From JAIUNP01 sp020161975 (GTDB lineage Bacteria; Pseudomonadota; Alphaproteobacteria; Rhizobiales; Beijerinckiaceae), in the NCBI GenBank assembly GCA_036745275.1, contig DAIOGK010000001.1, positions 236,991 through 300,990 of the forward strand: a stretch of 64,000 nt of DNA, written 5' to 3'. A program made the position numbers and the translations under genes. The notes beneath the pieces were generated by a model, which was not told the origin of the DNA, ran no database searches, and was given only the letters and a program-made list of their open reading frames with translations. Shown here one piece after another: positions 59,192 to 64,000 of the stretch (positions within the stretch are counted from its first letter, which is position 1; every line of letters starts with the position of its first letter).

Positions 59192-59210
59192 TCCCGCTAT
59201 TGCAGCGGGA
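59192..59210 (+). terminator. Hairpin after the heme operon
   Basis: Stem TCCCGCT / AGCGGGA with loop ATTGC, 30 bp after the HemY stop. There is no clear T tract, so it may be a weak terminator or an RNA-stability hairpin. Confidence 0.35.
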
Positions 59211-59212
59211 TT

Positions 59213-59261
59213 GCCGCAATAGCTCAGCTGGTAGAGCACGTCATTCGTAATTAGCGGGTCC
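59213..59261 (+). pseudogene. Broken tRNA-Thr(CGT), 5' half only
   Basis: From 59213 the sequence reads as a tRNA: acceptor strand GCCGCAA, D arm and CGTCA-TTCGTAA anticodon stem and loop, with CGT as anticodon. It differs from the intact copy downstream at only three positions up to 59251. After that it no longer matches: a perfect hairpin TAGCGG-GT-CCGCTA follows, and no T arm or 3' acceptor strand can pair with GCCGCAA. It cannot fold as a tRNA. Confidence 0.7.
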
Positions 59262-59387
59262 GCTAGAGAATGATGTTCGAAGCCAGTGTGTTGGAGTTGG
59301 TGAATGTAAGTTAGTAGGGCCATAGTATGGCCCTGTATGAAGGGTTAAGCCGCTTTAGCTCAGTTGGTAGAGCACGTCATTCGTAAT
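59229..59387. repeat. 23-bp direct repeat of the tRNA-Thr anticodon arm (candidate att core)
   Basis: Positions 59229-59251 and 59365-59387 are identical, spanning the D-arm end and anticodon stem-loop of tRNA-Thr(CGT), 136 bp apart. One copy belongs to the broken tRNA, the other to the intact one. Identical anticodon-arm segments are frequent crossover sites of tyrosine integrases; here this is inference because no integrase is seen. Confidence 0.5.
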
Positions 59388-59424
59388 GATGGGGTCGGGG
59401 GTTCGAATCCCTCAAGCGGCACCA
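59349..59424 (+). tRNA. tRNA-Thr (anticodon CGT)
   Basis: 76 nt including an encoded CCA end. All arms pair: acceptor GCCGCTT / AAGCGGC, D stem GCTC / GAGC, anticodon stem CGTCA / TGATG with loop TTCGTAA (anticodon CGT, reads ACG), variable loop GGGTC, T stem GGGGG / CCCTC (one G-T pair) with TTCGAAT. The discriminator base is A. Genes of an integrated element follow directly after it. Confidence 0.97.
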
Positions 59425-59499
59425 CTTCCTCCGAGATTGAGAAGTTAGTCAGAGCGTTTGGCGGAATCGTGGCCTACATTCGCGTCGAGCGAAACACTT

Positions 59500-60417
59500 C
59501 TAGTCCGGCAGTTCGTTTAGAAGGTGCTCGGCCAGCGCGCGAGCGGCCATTGGCGGCGGCGAGAAGGCAAGGTGTCGTTGCCGGAATATGCCCACGAGAA
59601 GCGATGCTGCGAAGCGCCAGAAATGATCGTCGTCAGATAAAGGCGTATTGTACAGCAATGTCGTCAGTCTGGTCTTGATCGAGAAGTAGTCAAAGTTCCC
59701 GCCGTGCTGCGGGGTGATCTCGTGGAGGATGAGGGCAGCAAGCGCAAGCCCCATCGAACGCTTGCTCAGTACCTCTTGATAATTGTGTCCATGAGCTTTG
59801 GCGTAGTCGCCCAGCTTTACAGTCATGAATTCGCGCGCCCACACATCCGCCTGTAGTTCTTCTTCCTTCCTGTCTTTCGGGCGCTGATCGTCAAAATCGA
59901 GCATGACGTGCCTGAACTCATGAAGAAAGGTGAAGGCGACAGCCAACGATGTGAGATCGAACGCCGCTTGATACTGAGGGCCGGCGATTGCATTTCGATC
60001 GGATGATGGGCGCGGAAGGTCTTCGGGCCAGGGTGCAGCCCCAGCGTCAAGCTCCGCGATGAGGCGACGAGCTGCGGCGAGCTTTTCTTTGTAGTCGCGC
60101 TCTACCTCCGGAAGGTCGCTATCGTCATCAAACAAGTCCGTCAGGGTTTTTCCGCAAGGCGCCGACAGGACAACGTGAGGGCTGTAGCACTCTATCGCGC
60201 GCCAACCAGAAAAGCCGATCAACCAGAATACTTCCATCGTTTTCGGATTAAACTTGATCCGCTCTTTGGTGGCATCGAGGGTAATACCCGGACCGTCATC
60301 AGCAACGACGACTTTTGGATGGTACTTAACCCATAGGGTGTCGATTTCGTCGCTCCGCTCTGGCGTCGCCCCTTTCATGAGCGCCTTTATGATGTCTTCC
60401 GGCGACGGCAATTCCAT
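59500..60417 (-). CDS. HExxH zinc metalloprotease, Lit (peptidase U49) phage-exclusion-like
   Basis: A 305-aa protein with AFTFLHEFRHVMLDFDDQ: the zinc motif H166-E-F-R-H170, preceded by a hydrophobic helix. A Glu-rich EEELQADVWAREF follows about 14 residues later and would supply the third ligand, as in Lit-type (U49) and M78 peptidases. The N-terminal ~150 residues (IIRIKF-type strands; FWLIGFSGWRAIECYSPHVV) have no recognised motif. E. coli Lit (about 300 aa) cleaves EF-Tu and blocks phage T4. The length, motif spacing and location in an element beside a tRNA fit a defence role, but an ImmA/IrrE-like protease is an alternative. Confidence 0.55.
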   Translation of the reverse strand: MELPSPEDIIKALMKGATPERSDEIDTLWVKYHPKVVVADDGPGITLDATKERIKFNPKTMEVFWLIGFSGWRAIECYSPHVVLSAPCGKTLTDLFDDDSDLPEVERDYKEKLAAARRLIAELDAGAAPWPEDLPRPSSDRNAIAGPQYQAAFDLTSLAVAFTFLHEFRHVMLDFDDQRPKDRKEEELQADVWAREFMTVKLGDYAKAHGHNYQEVLSKRSMGLALAALILHEITPQHGGNFDYFSIKTRLTTLLYNTPLSDDDHFWRFAASLLVGIFRQRHLAFSPPPMAARALAEHLLNELPD

Positions 60418-60623
60418 TGTTGCGATTAACCTTCTCCAAGTACGCGACTGTTAATTGAAAAGTCATTCTGTCGCATCGTAGCCGAGTATATGGTTGTGCG
60501 GTCGGCGGCTTAGTCAACTCGCAACATGGGTTCAGGTCACGCGAGGTCAGCGACGCGCGCGAGGACGAGGTTCGCCGCAAGGCCGCTGGTGGCGATCACG
60601 GTCCGCTGTTCGACTGACGCGCC

Positions 60624-60920
60624 TCAGCGCCCTTCCAGCCGCCGCCTGACGGCCTTCCGAACGCGATACCAATAGGTCTGCTCCGCGCCGTCGCTGTCGT
60701 ACCACGCGCGCTCGTGGCGGGCGAAAACCTCAAGCTCGGGGTCGGGATATCTGGCTATGATGTCGTCAGCCACGCGGGCGATGTCGTCGGTGGGGATCAG
60801 TCTCGGCTTGATCGCGTCCGTCCAAATCGTCCACAGCACAAGGCCGACGAAGATAAGCGCCTGCCCGCCGAAGAAGATCAGCAGGAGCCAGGAAACTGCT
60901 TGAACAAGGACATCCCACAT
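60624..60920 (-). CDS. Small membrane-anchored hypothetical protein
   Basis: 98 aa. It starts MWDVLVQAVSWLLLIFFGGQ and continues hydrophobic through ALIFVGLVLWTIW, one or two transmembrane passes. A charged cytoplasmic part follows (DDIARVADDIIARYPDPELE, RHERAWYDSDGAEQTYWYRV) and the protein ends RKAVRRRLEGR. I recall similar short proteins in alphaproteobacterial accessory DNA but know no function. It is divergent from the XRE gene, 105 bp away. Confidence 0.6.
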   Translation of the reverse strand: MWDVLVQAVSWLLLIFFGGQALIFVGLVLWTIWTDAIKPRLIPTDDIARVADDIIARYPDPELEVFARHERAWYDSDGAEQTYWYRVRKAVRRRLEGR

Positions 60921-61025
60921 CGCGCTAGCCCTAATGAAACGCGATGTAGCTTATAGTCGACAAGCGCAAATCGAAAGCGAAATGAGACTCATAGTCCGTG
61001 GTCTTATAGTCTTCATCTCGCGCCA

Positions 61026-61253
61026 ATGGCGCACATGGAAGACGTATGCGCGATACTTGCCCGGAACATCAAGGCAGCTCGAAGCCTCTTGGGTTGGTCC
61101 CAGGAAGAGCTTGCCGCGCGCGCCGAGATCGACCGTACCTATATCTCAGGCGTTGAGCGGCAAGTGCGAAACCCGACGATTACCGTGGTCGCCAAGTTGG
61201 CCAAAGCTCTCGGCACCACCACGGCGGACCTGCTGACCGACCGAGCGGGATGA
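61026..61253 (+). CDS. XRE-family helix-turn-helix regulator
   Basis: A 75-aa protein consisting only of a lambda-Cro/C1-type HTH domain: NIKAARSLLGWSQEELAARA, then the recognition helix IDRTYISGVERQVRNPTI, then VVAKLAKALGTTTADLL. Such small single-domain repressors typically control mobile elements or restriction and toxin modules. It lies between a divergent small membrane protein and a convergent primase gene; a terminator follows 90 bp downstream. Confidence 0.88.
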   Translation: MAHMEDVCAILARNIKAARSLLGWSQEELAARAEIDRTYISGVERQVRNPTITVVAKLAKALGTTTADLLTDRAG

Positions 61254-61557
61254 CCGGTGCGGGACGGAACTGGCCAAACTGCGACCCTCATGCCCCGCAT
61301 AACCCAACCAACCGCACATAACCCCGCCACGCTGGCCCTCAGAGCGCCTCGGAGGCGCGTTTTTAGTGGCGCTGGCATAATGGGCCGTGCAGTGGTCGAC
61401 ACGCCTCCTGCCGCGTCTGAGGTGGCAGCAAAAACAGGGGCGGCGGTGAGCTTACCACCGCCGCCCGGTTTGAACAGGTATGGCAGGTTTTTGCGCGGCC
61501 ATGCGGGCCAAATAAAACCCGGCAAACCGGCCCAAACCTGCCCGCCTGGCGCTTCGA
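61254..61557. other. Intergenic stretch with two hairpins
   Basis: 304 bp between the convergent XRE and primase genes. Overlapping open frames on both strands here have Arg/Pro-rich, uneven composition and no family motif, so I do not call them genes. The stretch holds the terminator at 61344 and a second hairpin: 10-bp stem GGGCGGCGGT / ACCGCCGCCC at 61438-61447 and 61457-61466, loop of 9. The second hairpin may end the primase transcript. Confidence 0.5.
61344..61364 (+). terminator. Rho-independent terminator after the XRE gene
   Basis: Stem GCGCCT / AGGCGC around a CGG loop (61344-61358), followed by GTTTTTA. It is 90 bp after the XRE stop. Confidence 0.65.
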
Positions 61558-63924
61558 TCAGAACGGTGCGCTGTCTGACCGTTGCGGCTCCTCCCGCCGC
61601 CTTCCGACTTCAAGCACACGGTAGTGTTTGACGCCGGAACTGTCGGTCTCGGCCTTGAGGATCATTCCGCCCGCAACCCGCCCCATATGCCTACGGAGAA
61701 ACTTTCCGGCACTGCGCGTGTTGAACACCCTACCGTTGGTGTTGGCGATCAGTTCATTGATGATCGTCTGAGCACCGTCATGGCCTTCATCCAAGGCCAT
61801 GCGGCCAACTTCGCTGAGGCTAAGCTGCCGATCCTGAAAGACATCGCGCCAGAGCCGCAGAAAATCGACCAGAAGCGCCTTGTGCGGGTCCTCTGCCATC
61901 ACCAGTTCGCGGGTTAGCTCCGGGTCCGGCTGATCGAGCCAGACCAAGGCCTCTCGGATCAATCCCCACTGCTCGAACCCACCGATTTTCTTAAGTGGCT
62001 TCGGCCTGCCCGCCACAATATACGCGCGCAGGATCGTCAGTGCCGCAACGACAAGCTGAGGCCGCGTCTCGGTGGTCTCAGAAATCGCATCGAAGCTGTA
62101 AGCGATCTGGTCGGGCCGCTCCTCGCCCGTATCGATCCGGCAAAAGAGTGTTCGGCGTGTGATGTCGCCCGCAAGTTCGATGTTATTGCCAGTCGCGATG
62201 ACAAGGCTGCCGGTAGGCACATTGGCGACTTCGGACCGACCGAGGATACGCGGCCTCACCTTTTCCTGGGTCAACATCGTGCAAAGGAAATCACCCTCTA
62301 TCGGGCGGTCGCAATTGTCGATGACAATTACAGGGTCACCCGCCATCAGCACCGACGAAAGCCGCTTTTCGTTTTCTTCATCCGATTTACCCTGAGACAT
62401 CATCGCGGGCTTGTGTCCGGTTGCAATTATGCAGACGATTTCCGAAAGCAGCGATTTGCCGGACCCAGCGGTGGGCGCGTCGAGGGCGATCAGTGGAGCG
62501 GACGGGAACATGCGACGCACCAGTGCCGTCATGACGGCGGCGAGTGCAACGCTGCGATGCGGTTCGCCATCGAACCGGACTTCGCGGAACGGGCGCTTCA
62601 GAACCTCCAGCGCAGCGCAAGCCTCCTCCTTCGTCGGGCTGTCGGGAATTCTGGCGAATTCCGTTCGCCCCGGATCGTAAAGAAGCCCGGTATCGGAGTC
62701 GTAGCCCTTATCCTGCAGGACAGACCCGTCCGGGCGAAGCGTCGGGGCCTGAATGACGCCCTTCAGGAACCGCAGATTCCAGTTCCCCACGCGGGCTAGG
62801 TATGCTGTCGCGGCTTCGGTTGGAGGATCGACGGGGACCAGCCCCTTCTTTTGCCTCCTGGCCCATCGGGCATGGCGGGCGAACTGTTCGCGAAGCCAAG
62901 GTGTCGTCACTGTTTGCAGCACGAGCGATCCGGTTTCACGCTTGATCCCGTCGCTTTCCGCACTGGTCTGAATCCGGGCAACCCGTACCAAGGATTCAAA
63001 ACGCTGGAAGATGTCGACGTTATTGTCGATCAAAGCCTGTTCGGCCCGATCCACTGCCTGCGGAAGTTCGCCGGGCCGCACAACGATGGCGTTAGGGTCA
63101 ACCCCGTCTCCGTCATCGCCAAGCCATTTGCGGAGTGTCTTTTCCATCGGCTCGATGCCGAGGAGTTCGCACAGTGTGGGTAGTCCCCACGCTGCCTCGC
63201 CTGCGTCGATTTTCTCTCGGCTCGCGGCTGCCTTGCCGCGCTTGTCGGCCTCCTCGTCGTCCGCAAGGCCCGCGAGGTGTTTCACCCACCCGTCAATTTC
63301 CTCGTCGGAGAAACCGGCGCGGACTAACGTCCCCGCTAAAGCAAGGCAGACACTGTCTCGATTGCCCGGCGAGCGCGGATAGCGATTCAGAATAACCGCC
63401 AGGAAGGCAGTACATCCGGCATAACGTTCCAGTCCCTCTGCATCCTCGTCAGGAACCCCGCGCGGATCGTCATTCCACCGCAGAAGCTCCCCGTTCGGAT
63501 GGACCGAAGGTGGGACCATCGTTTGCAGGCCATCGCCACGGAGTTCCAGAACTGTATCCTTGTCAGCATCGAACAGGTTCTTCGCGCCTGAAGGTATCTG
63601 ATAGCGGATATTCTTCCGTACCGTGCCCTTGGCGAAGCGATGGCTATTTGGCGAGCCGGGTCGCCCGAAACTGGGCAAGCGATGAAGCACAAGATCGGCC
63701 ATCAGTGCCGCTTCCAGCCAGTCGAAATCGAGGTCGATCAAACCGCGCGAACGTTCGCCCAGAGCGATACCGACGTTGCTTACCGCGCCATAGGCGAAAA
63801 ACAACTCCTCGTCGGTCCGTTCAACAACCGTCTTCCACTTGCCTTTTGGAGCCTTTTCACGGGCGGGGAGCACAAGAGGCTCCCAGCCCAGAGATTTATA
63901 GAAGACGGCGGCGTCTCCGGGCAT
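61558..63924 (-). CDS. Primase-polymerase/ATPase replication protein of a mobile element (probably 5'-truncated)
   Basis: A 788-aa protein. N-terminal bifunctional primase-polymerase domain: FYKSLGWEPLVLPAREKAPK, then VGIALGERSRGLIDLDFDW with the acidic DLDFD (about residues 63-68). C-terminal ATPase: Walker A in LDAPTAGSGKSLLSEIV (about 480-496), Walker B in DPVIVIDNCDRP (about 530-541), then LGRSEVANVPTGSLVIATGN and the arginine-rich RRTLFCRID. Such proteins start replication of phage satellites and integrative elements. The frame stays open upstream of ATG 63924 for eight more codons (LDSQKQFA) up to the apparent insertion-sequence end at 63949, so the original start may have been lost. 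Confidence 0.8.
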   Translation of the reverse strand: MPGDAAVFYKSLGWEPLVLPAREKAPKGKWKTVVERTDEELFFAYGAVSNVGIALGERSRGLIDLDFDWLEAALMADLVLHRLPSFGRPGSPNSHRFAKGTVRKNIRYQIPSGAKNLFDADKDTVLELRGDGLQTMVPPSVHPNGELLRWNDDPRGVPDEDAEGLERYAGCTAFLAVILNRYPRSPGNRDSVCLALAGTLVRAGFSDEEIDGWVKHLAGLADDEEADKRGKAAASREKIDAGEAAWGLPTLCELLGIEPMEKTLRKWLGDDGDGVDPNAIVVRPGELPQAVDRAEQALIDNNVDIFQRFESLVRVARIQTSAESDGIKRETGSLVLQTVTTPWLREQFARHARWARRQKKGLVPVDPPTEAATAYLARVGNWNLRFLKGVIQAPTLRPDGSVLQDKGYDSDTGLLYDPGRTEFARIPDSPTKEEACAALEVLKRPFREVRFDGEPHRSVALAAVMTALVRRMFPSAPLIALDAPTAGSGKSLLSEIVCIIATGHKPAMMSQGKSDEENEKRLSSVLMAGDPVIVIDNCDRPIEGDFLCTMLTQEKVRPRILGRSEVANVPTGSLVIATGNNIELAGDITRRTLFCRIDTGEERPDQIAYSFDAISETTETRPQLVVAALTILRAYIVAGRPKPLKKIGGFEQWGLIREALVWLDQPDPELTRELVMAEDPHKALLVDFLRLWRDVFQDRQLSLSEVGRMALDEGHDGAQTIINELIANTNGRVFNTRSAGKFLRRHMGRVAGGMILKAETDSSGVKHYRVLEVGRRREEPQRSDSAPF

Positions 63925-63948
63925 CGCGAATTGCTTTTGGGAATCGAG

Positions 63949-64000
63949 TGTTGATTACCGCTGAGAACTGACCCGGCGGGCTCGTAAATTTCCACTGAGA
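63949..64000 (+). mobile_element. End of an IS21-like insertion sequence (runs off the window)
   Basis: From 63949 the sequence reads TGTTGATTACCGCTGAGAAC, then TGACCC, and later TTTCCACTGAGA at the window edge. Short repeated CTGAGA(ACTGACC) modules behind a TG end are characteristic of IS21-family termini, which carry several such repeats. It breaks the reading frame of the primase gene. Only 52 bp are visible and no transposase is seen, so the family call is from memory of the motif. Confidence 0.5.

Noticed and set aside
61257..61631. 124-codon plus-strand frame between the XRE and primase genes
   Set aside because: Contains the terminator and the hairpin, overlaps the primase 3' end, and has Pro/Arg-rich low-information sequence.

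Overview
The window is GC-rich DNA from an alphaproteobacterium, most likely of the Hyphomicrobiales (Rhizobiales). This rests on the gene families (IalB-like protein, alphaproteobacterial Mic60 in a heme operon, tsaD-gpsA-EVE order, a CtrA-type TTAA-N7-TTAA box) rather than on any marker gene.

Left part (1-10.3 kb), housekeeping genes: the 5' end of a Kup potassium transporter (minus), leuC and leuD (isopropylmalate isomerase) separated by about 1.8 kb of unrelated small genes (a 71-aa secreted basic protein, a 40-aa membrane peptide coupled to a zincin-like metallopeptidase, and an RDD membrane protein whose 5' end looks frameshifted), a LysE exporter, an MltB-type lytic transglycosylase, an IalB-family protein, a YkvA/DUF1232 protein, and two divergent glycosyltransferase genes with a CtrA-like box between them.

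Centre (10.3-48.9 kb), a giant secreted-protein locus: a TolC-family outer-membrane protein with an unusual lipoprotein-type, Pro/Ala-rich N-terminal extension, a 918-bp gene-free leader, then one uninterrupted frame of 11,776 codons encoding an RTX (hemolysin-type calcium-binding repeat) protein of roughly 1.1 MDa. It fills 55% of the window. No ABC transporter or membrane-fusion protein gene is present here. From 14,991 to 34,602 the repeat units keep an exact length register: 237 nt (79 aa), once 210 nt, and sometimes 291 nt (97 aa, two extra nonapeptides), with a single 3-nt slip. The 291-nt units recur mainly every fifth unit, which reveals a higher-order period of about 1.24 kb. After 34.6 kb the register loosens, and after about 42.4 kb the units belong to a more diverged, more aromatic subfamily.

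Right part (48.9-59.2 kb), housekeeping again: a 4HBT thioesterase, acs, a DUF1761 protein, an EVE protein, gpsA and tsaD (all minus), divergent from a heme operon hemC-hemD-Mic60-HemY (plus).

Right edge (59.2-64 kb), accessory DNA: a broken 5' half of tRNA-Thr(CGT), an intact tRNA-Thr(CGT) 136 bp further on, and then genes typical of an integrated element (a Lit-like HExxH metalloprotease, a small membrane protein, an XRE regulator, a primase-polymerase/ATPase). The primase gene appears to be cut at its 5' side by the end of an IS21-like insertion sequence that runs off the window. No integrase gene is visible.
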